From Macrobrachium rosenbergii (Eukaryota; Arthropoda; Malacostraca; Decapoda; Palaemonidae), in assembly GCF_040412425.1 (NCBI RefSeq), contig NC_089749.1, positions 38,722,070 to 38,786,069 on the forward strand: DNA of 64,000 nt. The letters run 5' to 3'. The first letter of the stretch is position 1; the number at the start of each line of letters is the position of its first letter. The notes beneath the pieces were generated by a model. The model was given only the letters and a program-made list of their open reading frames with translations. It did not search any database and had not been told where the DNA came from. The translations under genes were made by a program, and so were the position numbers. Below are positions 35,039 to 45,926 of the stretch, one piece after another.

Positions 35039-35860
35039 TAATTGTAGGCTATTGGCCAGAGGCCTTAGAAGAAGCAGATCATTCAGAGGACATCTTAATG
35101 CATGATTTCAAAAAATATTCTTAGACCACAGTACTGTACACGCAAAACACACAAACAATAGATAGCAATGAAACGAGTTATATTGGGTCATTTGCCGATA
35201 ATTTGCTGCTACAGTATACGCATGGTACTACTGTATTGCACATACATATACTAACACTGATCTTCTGTGCATACAGTACGTACATTTTATAAAATGTTTT
35301 GTTGTAGGATGATTTTTAAATATTGCATACAAAAAGTGTTTAGGATGATACACAGTACAGTACAGTACTACGGGTAGTATGTAGAGACAACAGGAATAGC
35401 AGGGTACGTATGTTCACGTCTGCGGTACATAGCATTTTCATGTATGTACTAAGTATATATTCATGACTACTGTAAGTACATTTTGTATGATGAAAAAAGA
35501 CTTACTAATTTTCAAATATTAGAGTACTGTAATATATTACTGTAAACACAGCAAAATTTCAATAACATATATTTGTTTTTCTTAAAAATGCTTCACACAA
35601 GCCACCTCTCTGCAAATATAAAGAACTTGCGATGCTGGACCCTGTGTACCCAGGACCAGTGATACTCAACACACTATTGGCTGTCATCTGCAAAGCAGCC
35701 AATCCAGAAGCACCATTCATTTTCCTTGGCGCTCATTGGCTGTTCACTTGGCGCTCATTGGCTTAACATTCACAACCAACTCGCGAACATGGAATTCTGG
35801 GAGACCGCATCCACGGCATCCTTCTCAGTTCTTGCATAGCTCGCAGCATCTTCTTACGGT

Positions 35861-37850
35861 GTGAAATCGCGCTTCTTTGCGTTAGGTTTTTTTAATCTTA
35901 GTGCATCAGCTGTATTCAGCCCTAAAACGCCTCCTAAAAAATGCCCTGCTCCTTCAAAGACTTCTGGCAAAGAGTCTAAAAGAAAGAAGACTGTTATGAA
36001 ATTCGAGGAGAAGGTGAAACTTCTTGACATGTTAAAGGAGGGCAAAAGTTTTGCTGCAGTTGGCTGCCATTTTAATGTTAATGAGAGCACAGTGAGATAT
36101 ATCAAGAAGAGGCAGAGATACGCAAGTCTGTGAGTATGAGCTACTTCGGTAGTGCAAAGACAGTTTTGACAGTGCAGGATAAAACAATCGTGAAGATGGA
36201 CTCTACTCTGGCATTCTGGATAAAGGACTGCCGGAAGAAGAACATGCCACTCGACTCCAACATCATTCGTGAGAAAGCGCGACAACTCTACCAGCAGTTA
36301 TCAACTGCTAAGGAAGGCAACAATGTAGTACAGGCAGAGGAAGGTGTTGAAGAAGGCGAATTAGAATTCTTAGGCTTTGATGAACCAGCATCTACAGAAG
36401 CAGAAGAAGAAGAGGGGGAAGAGCCCCAAGCAGGACCATCATCAGCGCCTCAAGGTTTCCAAGCCAGCAAGGGGTAGTTCCACCGATTTCAAAAGCAGTT
36501 CCACCTAAAGTCTGTTACACTGCATGGGGAATCAGCATCTGCAGACATTGAAGCAGCCGCGAAATATCCGGAGGCCTTCAAGAAAATCATCGAGGAGAAG
36601 GGCTACCATCCACAACAGGTGTTCAATATGGATGAGACTGACCTGTTCTGGAAGAAGATGCCTTTCCGGACATACCTTATGAAGGACGAAGCTAAAGCCT
36701 CCGAATTCAAGGCCCAGAAGGATACGGTTACCCTCATCATGTGTGGGAATGCAGCTGGTCTCATGTTTAAACCAGGCCTCATTTGCAAGGCTACAAACAC
36801 CAGGGCCCTCAAGAATAAGAATAAGGTATTGCTTCCTGTCTTCTGGATGCATAATCCTAAGGCCTGGATCACCAAAGTCCTCACAGAGTACTAGTTCCAT
36901 CAGAGCTTCATCCCTCAAGTTAGGCAATACCTGAACGACTTGGCCATGGAGTTCAAGGTGTTGCTGATTATGGATAATGCTGGTGGCCACCCTCTCGATC
37001 TTTCTTAAGGAGTGCAGCTTGAGTTCTTCCTCCCAACACCACCTCTCTCCTCCAGCCTATGGACCAGGGCGTGATCCGTGCCTTCAAGGCACTCTATACC
37101 ATAACTCCTCCAGCACCAGAATGCAATGGACAGTGACAGTGAATTCACGCTAAAAAGAATATTGGCGTAAATTCACGATTGCTACGTCTGACCATCATCA
37201 GCCGATCACTGAATGACATGAAGAAGGGAGACCCTGAACGCATGCTGGAACAAGTTGTGGCGGAGTGTGTTCATGATTACAGGGGCTTCTCTCCTCAAGA
37301 AATTCAACATTCGGCCATTAATAAGGCTATCCAGTTGGTGAGGATTCTAGGTGGAGTAGGCCGAGGACATCACCGAGGATGAAATCGACACTTTTATTGA
37401 TGCTCACTCTGACCCCTGACGGACCAGGATTTGGAAGAGCTGTGAAGTCTGCCAGTGAGGAAGAAGATACGCCAGCTTCAGGGAGGAGCAGGAGGAAGAG
37501 GAGAGCGCCCTGACTTTGGAACGTCTGTCCCACATTAAGAGAATGGTCAGGATACGCAGGGTATGTTTCAACATGGATCCTTTTATGAACGCTCCTTAAA
37601 GTTTTCAAACATCCTTGATTTAGCATGGGAGCCCTATAATCAAGCCCTCACCACCATGAAAAAGCAGCGACAGCAGCTGGCTATCACCATGTTCATCAAA
37701 CAGACAAAGAAGGCCCCTCCAAAGCTTCCCTAATCACCTGAAGTAGTGCCTCTCGAATCACCTGAATAAGTGCCTCCCTAATCGCCTGAAGTAGTGCCTC
37801 CCAAATCAACTGAAGAAGTGCTTCCCGAAGCGCCTCCTGAAGGTGAAGAG
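35861..37850 (+). pseudogene. Tigger transposase (TIGD-like), broken
   Basis: N-terminal basic region then CENP-B-type HTH: FEEKVKLLDMLKEGKSFAAVGCHFNVNESTVRYIKK (about 36000-36105). A frameshift near 36105 leads to EIRKSVSMSYF and a second HTH part with SNIIREKARQLYQQL. An acidic linker (36330-36450) ends in a stop at 36474-36476. The DDE domain shows VFNMDETDLFWKKMP (36620-36660, first Asp), VLLIMDNAGGHP (36960-36995, second Asp) and LQPMDQGVIRAFKALY (about 37050-37097, third Asp). Stops at 36892-36894 and 37007 and several shifts make it inactive. The C-terminal region (37179-37382) keeps ECVHDYRGFSPQEI. Confidence 0.85.
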
Positions 37851-38012
37851 GCACCCTAAGATGAGTTGTATCTCCTCTGCTTTGCTGTGCAGTCATATCT
37901 TCATCGTCATTCATCGCACTGCACAGCTAATTTATCATCATCATCTTTAATCAACATTCATCTCTGGTGAATACCCATATAATTTACATATGCAGTAATC
38001 TTAATATATAAG

Positions 38013-38745
38013 TAGTATTAAATTTTTAAAAATGTGCATACGTTTTTAAAATTTTTAGTCTCTCTCTTTTTGTGAATTATGTATACATAAATACCAATGT
38101 TCCTCCAAAAAGAAAACAGGACGGCTTGTAACTGTATGAAAGAAAATGTGCGTGGCTGAATACGTAGGGGGGACTGGACTATTTTCACCTACAGCTGTAA
38201 GCCATACAGTACGTATGTATAAATGTAACGATAAAATGTTGAAGATGGTTTGGAAATTATATTAATAGTATCATTTCAAAGATTAACACAGTAATAAGGT
38301 TAATAGTTTAATGTATATTTGATGTAGGCTGGTATTTTTAGGCTTACTTTGGTGTTTGACCTTTGATGGTAGACAGGTACAAATATATGTAGTATTAAAT
38401 TTTTTAAAATGTGCATACATTTTTTTTATTTTTTGTCTCTTTTTGTGAATTACATATACGTAAATACCAATGGTTCCCCCGAAAAGAAAACGGGACGGCT
38501 TGTAACTGCACGAAAGAAAATGCGCGTGGCTGAATACGTAGGGGGGACTGGATTATTTTCACCTACAGCTGTAAGCCATACAGTATGTACATATAAATGT
38601 AATGATAAAATGTTTAAGATGGCTTGGAAATTATATTAATAGTATCATTTCAAAGATTAATACAGTAATAAGATAATATTTTAATGTATATTTGATGTAG
38701 GCTGGTATTTTTAGGCATACTTTGGTGTTTGACCCTTCATGGTAA
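38013..38745 (+). repeat. Two-copy ~370-bp tandem duplication inside Tigger
   Basis: Copy one starts near 38013 (GTAGTATTAAATTTTTAAAAATGTGCATAC) and copy two near 38391. Both contain ACCAATGKTYCYCC, ACGGCTTGTAACTG, TGGCTGAATACGTAGGGGGGACTGGA and GATGTAGGCTGGTATTTTTAGGC. Copies differ at a few per cent of sites. Confidence 0.85.
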
Positions 38746-39396
38746 ACAGGTATAAGCGTTTTTAGAGGGGGGGGGGTTGTAAGTATTCGCAGATTTGATC
38801 TATTCGTGGGGGTCTGGAACGCATCCCCCGCGAATATGGGGGTTCACTGTACAGTAACTAACCCAGTAATTACTTAGCTGATTCCACATTGAAAGGTGGT
38901 GGGGAATCATGGACAAAAGCTTATGTTACAACTGATGAGATAATTGTTGTTCCTTACCTGGTGAGTGAGCTGCTGCAGGTAGATACTGCCTCTGGTGGCG
39001 CTCATCTCAACCTGTAGCAACGTGGCGGCATGGCCAGACGAGCCTCTACTTAAGTGGGACACTTCGCAGCGAAGGAGTACTCCAAAGGCTGACGAAGTAT
39101 AAGATTAAGCTTTGTGACGAAGGTGTACACCGAAGGCGGACAAAGCATACATAATTGCCCTGCCCCGGGAACAGTACCACAAATATAACATACCAGAACA
39201 ACAAAGTCACCTACGCCATAATTAAACAATGATTAAACGATAAAAACAAGCCCACTAGCCAACACTAAAAACTGGTGGGCACTCCAGGTACGTTGTACCC
39301 TCCCAGGACCCCCAAGAACTCAACACCATTTTCAAGGCGAAGAGAAAAGGAAAGGAATGGACACTTCCTACACTTCCTCACCCATCACTGTGCCAG

Positions 39397-40267
39397 CTAC
39401 GGACACAGGTCCCAGGGTACTGCATTATCATAAACTGTCTCAACATCCCGCATATAGTGCATTGCGAACACCGACTGGCATTTCCAATGAGTTGCCTGCA
39501 GGATCACAGAGAGAGAAAGATTGTGTTTGAACTCTACTGAAATAGCAACTGCTCTTAACTCGTGCGCTTCAACTTTCAGCAGCGACAAGTCAGTTTCCGC
39601 TAATTGAGAGTGTGCCTCAATGATGAGATCCCTCAAGAAAAATGAAATGGCATTCTTCGATAGGGGTCCAGAGGGGTTTTTTACCGAACACCAGAGATTA
39701 CTAAACCGGTCTCTAATCTTCTCTGTCCAATGTGAATAATATCTGAGGGCACATACTGGGCACAGCTCCCTTTCTTCCTCTTCCATGCCTAGAATATCTG
39801 ATAAGCTTGAAATCGAATAGGAATGGGGCCAGAGATGTGACGGGTTTTCATTTTTCGCTAGAAATCCTAGCAAAAAGGAGCAGATTCCGTTCCCTAGCGA
39901 AAAACTGATCCTTTTGTCTATTACTTGAAGTTCATTCACTTTTAGCTGTTGCTAAGGCAACCAGAAAGAGAGTTTTCCGAGCCAGATCCCTTAGAGAGGA
40001 AGAGCGCATAGGTTCAAAGCGAGGGTCGGAAAGCCACTGAAGAACTACACCAAGATTTCAAGAGAAAGACTCCTCTTTCTTGGACTTGGAGATATTGAAA
40101 GACTTAATTAGATCGGACAAGTCTTGATTGTTCGAGATGTCTAGACCCTTCTGCCGAAAAACGGATCTGAGCGTCACTCTGTAACCCTTTATTGTCGAAA
40201 CAGACAACCCTTTAGAAGATTTCAAATAGAGAATGAAGTCTGCTCTCCGAGCAATAGATGTTTTCAA
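39397..40267 (-). pseudogene. DIRS C tyrosine recombinase, frame-shifted
   Basis: N-terminal SAM-like part 40267-40058 (LYLKSSKGLSVSTIKGYRVTLRSVF) and catalytic part 39939-39397, 180 codons. The join near 39945-39930 (LFLVALATAKS, then NELQVI) lacks one base in the codon region of the first catalytic Arg. The catalytic end is otherwise well kept: HELRAVAISVEF (HxxR), ATHWKCQSVFAMHYMRDV with the Trp/His and the nucleophilic Tyr. A stop at 40058-40060 interrupts the N-terminal part. The enzyme recombines circular cDNA into the genome. Confidence 0.85.
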
Positions 40268-40824
40268 GGAAGAGACTTTGTTTCTTCTACACCAACTCCT
40301 AAAGCATGCCCACTTAGCTTGGTGGACATTATTGGAGGAAATGCATCTACATCTAGCAATAACCTCTGATGCCGATTTAGAAAATCCTTTTGCTCTGACG
40401 AGTCTCTAGACAGTCGAAATCCTGTTAGAGCCAGATAGGATAGGCCTTGATGAAACTTCCTGACGTGGGGTTGTCTGAGAAGACTGGGAATCTCGGGAAG
40501 AAGTCTCGGAAAGTCTACGACGAGATCGATCAGGTCCAGGAACCACTCCTTCTGCAGCCAGTAGGAAGCCATGAGAGTCATCCTTACATTGTAATGTGAG
40601 CAAAACTTTCTTACTACTTCCCGAATCATCCCAAACGGAGGAAAAGCGTAAAGATCTAGGTTGGACCAGTCCAGGATCACTGCATCTGTCACCCAAGCTA
40701 GAAGGTCCGGAAAGACGGAACAAAACAGTGGAAGGCAGTAATTCCTGGAAGTTGCAAACAGGCCTATGTTTGGCTGACCCATAATTTCCAAAGGCTGGCA
40801 CAAACGCGAAGGTCTAGTGTCCAT
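40264..40824 (-). pseudogene. DIRS C RNase H/recombinase linker region
   Basis: 186 codons. Begins with NIGLFATSRNYCLPLFCSVFP, the DIRS DLFATxxNxxLP motif, then DAVILDWSNLDLYAFPPFGMI. This conserved connection domain lies between RNase H and the recombinase. The PCWP..W motif seen in other DIRS is altered to SYWLQKEWF. Confidence 0.75.
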
Positions 40825-41300
40825 TCCGTGGGCAGAACTTGCTTATGGTGGCTCAACTTGTCTGCCAGGACATTGCACTTGCCCTGTATGAACCGGGTGA
40901 CTAATCGAGCCTGATTCCGATCCGCCGAGCATAGCAGGTCTCTCACTACCTCACAGAGTGAAAATGAGTGGGTCCCCCCAGTTTGATGTTTGATGTATGC
41001 TAAGGCCGTGGTATTGTCCGCATGTTCCACTATAATCTTGTTGTGTACCTGCATCGTAAAGTGTTGCAGACCTAGATGTATCGCCTTCAATTCTCTCACG
41101 TTGATATGAAGTCCTTTCTCCTCCAAGACCATGTCCCCAAGACTTCCAGGTTCCCAAGGAGTGCTCCCCAACCTAGGTCCGACGCTTCAGAAAAGAAGTC
41201 TAGGTCGGGGCTCACCGGAACGAGTGACTTCCCTTCCGAAAGTCTGTCTGCGGACCTCCACCACCACAGATCCTCCTTTATTTCCGGGGTTATCAGAAAG
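40764..41300 (-). pseudogene. DIRS C RNase H domain
   Basis: EASDLGWGALLG (first Asp, near 41190-41160), INVRELKAIHLGL (Glu, near 41105), VEHADNTTALAYIKHQ (Asp, about 41030) and GKCNVLADKLSHHK (Asp, about 40885) give a complete Asp-Glu-Asp-Asp set across a frame change near 41100-41170. This domain degrades the RNA strand of the cDNA hybrid. Confidence 0.82.
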
Positions 41301-41428
41301 ACATGACCATCCTGATGCGCCTTCCGATCCCAGCAAGCTCTTAAATAGAACTGGAGAGGTCTCATGTGAAGTCTTCCCAGTCTTATGAATTGCTCCAGAG
41401 AAGCCATCGTCCCCAAGAGACTCATCCA

Positions 41429-42416
41429 CTAGGTGGCGGAGCAAGAATGAAGCGAGAGGAAGAGGTCTACCTTCCTCGGACAGTCTTCTACTCTCCTGAG
41501 TGATGGAGAAGCCCAAAAACCCAGAGAGTCTATCAGAGATTCTGAGTGGGAATCATTTGTGATTTCTGGAAGTTCATTATTAGTCCTAATTCCTGGATTA
41601 AAAGAAGATTCTTCTGTAAGTCCTCCATGCACCGTTTCTTCGTGGGCGAATGAAACAGCCAATCGTCCAAGTATAGCGTGATGCTCACTCACGCTAAATG
41701 TAGCCAACCCACCACAGGAACCAACACTCGAGTGAAGACTTGCGGTGCCGTCAAGAGACCAAAACAAAGTGCTTGAAATTGATAGATCTGGTCCTCAAAA
41801 ACGAATCGTAGGTATTTCCTCGAGTCCAGGTGAATTGGAATATGGAAATAAGCATCTTGCATGTCCAGGGAGATCATCCAATCTCCCAGACGGATGGAGG
41901 CAAGAACTGAGTGGATGGTTTGCACGTTGAATTTTGTTTTTTCTATGAAGATGTTCAAAGCACTTACGTCAAGCACCGGTCTCCAACCCTCTGAAGCCTT
42001 GGGCACTACAAAAAGGTGACTAGAATCCTTTTGAGTCTGCCTTTATTTACTACTTCAATTGCTTCTTTGCTCAGAGGAGAGGACACTTCCTTCGATAGGG
42101 CCAAATACCTCTCTGATCCTATGGAGTAAGTCGTCAATATGACAGGAATGTTGGTCAACGGTGGATTCTCCTTGAAGGGGATGGAGTATCCCTTCTTTAA
42201 AACTTTCACCACCCACTGATCTGCTCCTCTTGTGCTCCATCTCTCCCAGAAGAGATGAAGTCTGGCCCCTACCGGAGCATGAAGGACTAAATTCTCACTT
42301 GTGAGAGGATGATTTTCAAGATGATTTCTTGATTGCTCAGGGAGCAAATCTAATTGATCCTCGAGATCTGGGGCGCGATCTCTGATTTCCTCCATGAAAT
42401 GGCTTTGGTTGCTCAA
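41429..42416 (-). pseudogene. DIRS C reverse transcriptase, nearly intact
   Basis: KASEGWRPVLDVSALN (about 42000), WMISLDMQDAYFHIPIH (first Asp, about 41880), LRFVFEDQIYQFQALCFGLLTAPQVF, then an in-frame TGA at 41689-41691 followed by ITLYLDDWLFHSP (about 41675-41640), so both catalytic Asp of the LDD box survive. Then QKNLLLIQELGLIMNFQKSQ. The region 42006-42416 upstream carries the Gag/RT linker. Frames break near 41520. Confidence 0.85.
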
Positions 42417-44930
42417 GAGGAGATGAAGGTTTAACTGAGAAGGCAGACCAGTCTCTCTGGCACTTTGTCGACTGGGTCAACAAATCTTGCGTAGATTTCT
42501 GGTGTAGACTCTCTGCAATCTCACTTACGGTGGGCTGAGGAAACAAATGATGTTTATCCAGAGGGGAAAAAAGGAGAGCTAATTTCTGTGGGGCCGTGAC
42601 ACCCTTCGATGTGAAAGAGACCCCAAGTTCGCGCTTCTTAAGCACGCCCATGGCATAAAGGGCAGCTAATTCCTGTGAGCCATCTCTAACGGCTTTATCT
42701 GTACAGGAGAGAAAATTAAGCAGGTCTGCGACTTCATCACACTAAAAAGCCAGTTCTTGAGGCTTCTTGGCAACTGCTCTTAAACACCAGTTGGGAAAAC
42801 TCAACACCTCGAAGGACTTAACCCTTAGGGGATTACAAGCAAATTTACGAAAGACCCATGTGAGAGAGAGAGATGCAGTACTTTCCCCCTTGAAGTCACA
42901 AGCATTACTGATACTGGCCTAACTCTCACATCTGTATAAAAGTTGCCATTGGTGAATTTATAGCATATAGAAGTATTGGCACCTTTGTTTCGAATCATTA
43001 TTACCATAACAGTGGTGCGTAATTCTGCTTCACACTGAAGCTCAATCCGTCCACCTCCACAAACCTGTTTTACTTCACACTGAGGCTCAATCCATCCCCT
43101 AAGGGTTAAACAAACTCTTCAACAGATGACCCATCTCCTCTGCTGAAAAGAACATTTTTGCTAAAGCGAGAGCCGATTTATGCCTCAAGTCAATAAGTGC
43201 AGAAAAGTCCCCCTGGGAGGAGGCAGAAACTCCCAAGGAAGGAGCTTCTCCCATTGCGTACGACAAGTACCGCATACGTGCGACATGAGAGGGAGGAACA
43301 CTAAAACAGGCTTTCCCTTGATCCCTCTTCTCGGAAAGCCAGTTCTCTACTTGGCGAAGAGCTTTCTTCGATGATTTAGAGAGAACCATCTTAGGAAGTT
43401 TCATCGAATCCACAGGCTGATTGCTCATCAAGAAAGACGAAGCTGGAGAGGTCGGAGTGAAAAATTCTGGGAACTGCTGCAGAAGGAACTTCAAGAGTGT
43501 CGCATATGGTGTAGAAGACGCATCCTGTTCCCCTTCTTTGTCTTCAGAAGAGATCGGAGACATAATCGAGTCTAATTCAGGGGCTGTCTGAGCTGCAGGT
43601 TTCTGTAAAAGATAGGCTGTCTGAGCTGCAGGTTTCTGTAAAAGATAAAGGATATTATCTAGTTTACGTTGCAAAAGTTCAAGAGCTGGGTCCAACTAAG
43701 GAGAAGGCTTATCTGAAGCCGCAGGGTGCTTAGAGTCTTGAGGAGGCTCGAGCGCTATGGGAAGATCGGAAGCTTCAGTGCGCTCCGACCAAAAAGAGCG
43801 TCTGACCACCTCAGGGTGCCTGGCTGCATCAGGGCGCTTGGCTGCATTGGGGCACCTGGCTGCTACAGGGCACTTGTCTGCTTCCTGGCTCTCATCAAAG
43901 CGTTCCGCCAATATGGGACATTCCAAGGGAACGGCGCTTACGCTTACGCGAATCTGGAGCTGCTCACCCGAGAGGTGCAGCAAGCTAGAACCTCATTCCT
44001 GGTACTAAGGAGAAGAGAAATGCTCCAGACTGTCCCACTTGCTACACAAAGGTTGAGGACTGAAGGAAGGTTCCCTCATTCTCTTGTAAGGGAGATGTGG
44101 GGACTGATCTTTACCCGAGAGACATCTCTTAACGGGCAAGATTCATCGGGGAAGTGATGAAGATGGCTCTTACGAGGAGAGGACTCCTCAGAACTTGACA
44201 AAAGCTGATGCACTTCCGAGACGCCTTTCCAGAGGCTGTCTTTAGTCGCAACCTGGGATGCAACATGCTGGCTGAGGGGACGACTGCCCATGGGCAGACC
44301 CCACTGACCTCCCTTGGGCTACCTGTACGCCTCCTCTCAGGTAGCAGGGAATATGGCAGGGACCAACGCCTGGGAAAATCAGCAGAATGAGCAGTTGCCT
44401 CCTCCACTGACACTTCACTTTTAGCACTGTTTTCAAACTTGTCCATCAGGACACGCACTGATGCCCCTAATTGGGCCACTGTACTCACTACCAGATTTAA
44501 ACGTTGCTCAAACTTATTCTCGAGGCTGGCGAAGTGATCGGGTTCGGAAGTGATGGAGCCAGGAGGAGTAGGTGGTTTAGAATTAATAAATGCAGGTGGG
44601 GAAGGGTTAACAATTGGAGAATTAACAGATATGTCAGCCTTATCCAACCTAGGAGTCAAAGCCTAACTAGCTAATTTTCCATTGGCTGACTAGTGATTTC
44701 TCTTCCTATCTCTTTCTAGCTTAGCTAAATGAGAATTTAAAGTCTTCCATTTTTGTTCTTCCCAATCCTGCATTTGTCACATGTCCAAACTACAAGAGCA
44801 AACTTGTCCTCTACAACCAGAACACAAGGTGGTTCAATTTTGTCATCCGGGTTTGCAGCCTTGCCAAAAGGCTACAAAAATACTTCACCAAGGGAAGAAA
44901 ATTACGAATCAAAAAACTCTAAACTGCTGT
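42417..44930 (-). pseudogene. DIRS C Gag, broken into several frames
   Basis: From upstream: the N-terminal Cys-rich block near 44830-44740 (decayed; clearer in the duplicated copy at 45926), then PRLDKADISVNSPIVNPS (44640), a coiled coil ENKFEQRLNLVVSTVAQLGASVRVLMDKFE, an Arg/Ser-rich part (44400-44080), a ~18-27-bp repeat region (43790-43890), MDPALELLQRKLDNILYLLQKPAAQ (43695-43620, with a duplicated LLQKPAAQTA), and the capsid-like LPKMVLSKSSKKALRQVENWLSEKR (43410). Three stops or shifts separate these. DIRS Gag packages the element RNA. Confidence 0.7.
43790..43890 (-). repeat. Short tandem repeat in DIRS C gag
   Basis: Plus-strand units GGCTGCATCAGGGCGCTT, GGCTGCATTGGGGCACCT and GGCTGCTACAGGGCACTT, spaced 24 bp. 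They encode repeated RCPNAAKRPDAARHPE-type peptides on the minus strand. Confidence 0.7.
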
Positions 44931-45616
44931 AACAACACCAGGTGCTGACACTACAGGCAGCAGAAACAAACTGTCATGTTGGCGATGTTGTTCCTCCTTC
45001 GTATCCCGAAAGTGGGTGGGGCATAGTCACCTACACAAAACAAAAGAACTGCTACCATGGAATTCAGAATTCTAACTGCTGTTTGAGCAGAAACTCTCAG
45101 CTAAGTAATTACTGGATAAGTTACATATATAAAATATACTTATAAAAAAAAGTTAAAAATACAAAAACAATTAAAGACTAAATTTTACATAGAAGATCAT
45201 CCTCTCAATAAATTTAAAGAGCACTGGCACTATATTCTGAGCATCAGACTTTTGAATAATCATATGCACATGTGTATGTTTATGACTGTACTGAAAATCT
45301 TTGAAAAAAAATCACAAAGTGGTTTATGATCTGTAAGAATGTTTACCTTACAGTCATATATGAAAAACTTAAAATTACAAAAACTATTAATTTAGTCATA
45401 GCTTCTTTATCAATGACTGCAAATTTACACCGATTTGTCTTTCATTCACGAGTATAGCTTGTTATCCTTCCATTCTAACAAACACCTCTAGCTCTATAAT
45501 CAGGCACAGAAGCAAGGAAAATTTTGAAAAATCAGGAAGTGTCAAGACTGGTAGGGAAAACAATTCCTATTTGAATGTTTCAAAAGCTACCTTCTGTTGT
45601 TCTAGGTCCAATTTAA
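44560..45616 (-). repeat. Tandem duplication, unit proximal to DIRS C body
   Basis: Starts at AGGAGTAGGTGGTTTA (44561) and ends at TTTAAAGTCA (45618). Contains the DIRS C 5' gag start and terminal repeat (44560-45150) followed by a Ty3/Gypsy RNase H fragment (45180-45616). Direct repeat of 45622-46717 with a few per cent divergence. Confidence 0.85.
45180..45616 (-). pseudogene. Ty3/Gypsy RNase H fragment, proximal copy
   Basis: On the minus strand: LDLEQQKVAFETFK, then LPVLTFPDFSK-like, a CKF.VIDKEAMT-type block and TDHKPLCDFF-type codons (about 45320). These match the connection and RNase H region of Ty3/Gypsy pol (AFExLK..L..PVLxFPDF, then TDHKPL). Frames are broken. Duplicate of 46265-46717. 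Confidence 0.7.
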
Positions 45617-45926
45617 AGTCAGGAGAAGGAGTAGGTGGTTTAGGAGAATTAATAAATGCAGGTGAGGAAGGGTTAACAATTGAAGAATTAACAGATATGT
45701 CAGCCTTATCCAACCTAGGAGTCAAAGCCTGACTAGCTAATTTTCCGCTGGCTTTAGCGGCTGCTTTCCTCTTCCTATCTCTTCCTAGCTTAGCTAAATG
45801 AGAGTTTAAAGTCTTCCATTTTTGTTCTCCCCAATCCCTGCATTCGTCACATGTCAAACTACTACAGCAAACTTGTCCTCTACAACCAGAACACAAGGTG
45901 TGAGAATCGTAAGTCAATTTTGTCAT
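45567..45926 (-). CDS. Chimeric open frame: DIRS Gag N-terminus fused to Gypsy RT/RNase H piece
   Basis: 119 codons. Begins MTKLTYDSHTLCSGC and a Cys-rich block (LCSGC, VCCSSLTCDEC), a zinc-finger-like N-terminus of DIRS Gag, then RKRKAAAKASGK and ADISVNSSIVNPSS. At about 45617 it passes the duplication junction into DFKLDLEQQKVAFETFK, which is the RT-connection motif of a Ty3/Gypsy element, and stops. The fusion is a by-product of the tandem duplication. No evidence that it is expressed. Confidence 0.6.
   Translation of the reverse strand: MTKLTYDSHTLCSGCRGQVCCSSLTCDECRDWGEQKWKTLNSHLAKLGRDRKRKAAAKASGKLASQALTPRLDKADISVNSSIVNPSSPAFINSPKPPTPSPDFKLDLEQQKVAFETFK

Larger units (their letters stand above)
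34393..38849 (+). mobile_element. Tigger (pogo-type Tc1/mariner) DNA transposon, rearranged, ~4.46 kb
   Basis: Ends CAGTAAACGGCCCCCGTATT (34393) and, at the right, the complement of CAGTGAACCCCCATATTCGC (38830-38849), with TA on both sides (34391-34392, 38850-38851). Subterminal sequence repeats CATTCGCAG/CCTATTCGCGG. The inside holds a broken plus-strand transposase (35861-37850), a ~370-bp tandem duplication near the right end, and a reversed piece of a second transposase at the left. It sits in the DIRS C 3' region. Confidence 0.88.
34113..45150 (-). mobile_element. DIRS-type retrotransposon C (minus strand), interrupted by Tigger
   Basis: A different DIRS from A/B. On the minus strand: Gag (about 44930-42700), RT (42416-41429), RNase H (41171-40764), linker (40824-40264), tyrosine recombinase (40267-39397). 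Inverted terminal repeats: 34113-34290 and, in reverse complement, 44990-45140 (TTATATATACTTACCCAGTAA, TTAGAATTCTRAATTCC, TTTGTTTTGTGTAGGTGACTATGCCC). Without the 4457-bp Tigger the element is about 6.6 kb, a normal DIRS length. Better preserved than A and B but with frameshifts in every gene. Confidence 0.88.
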
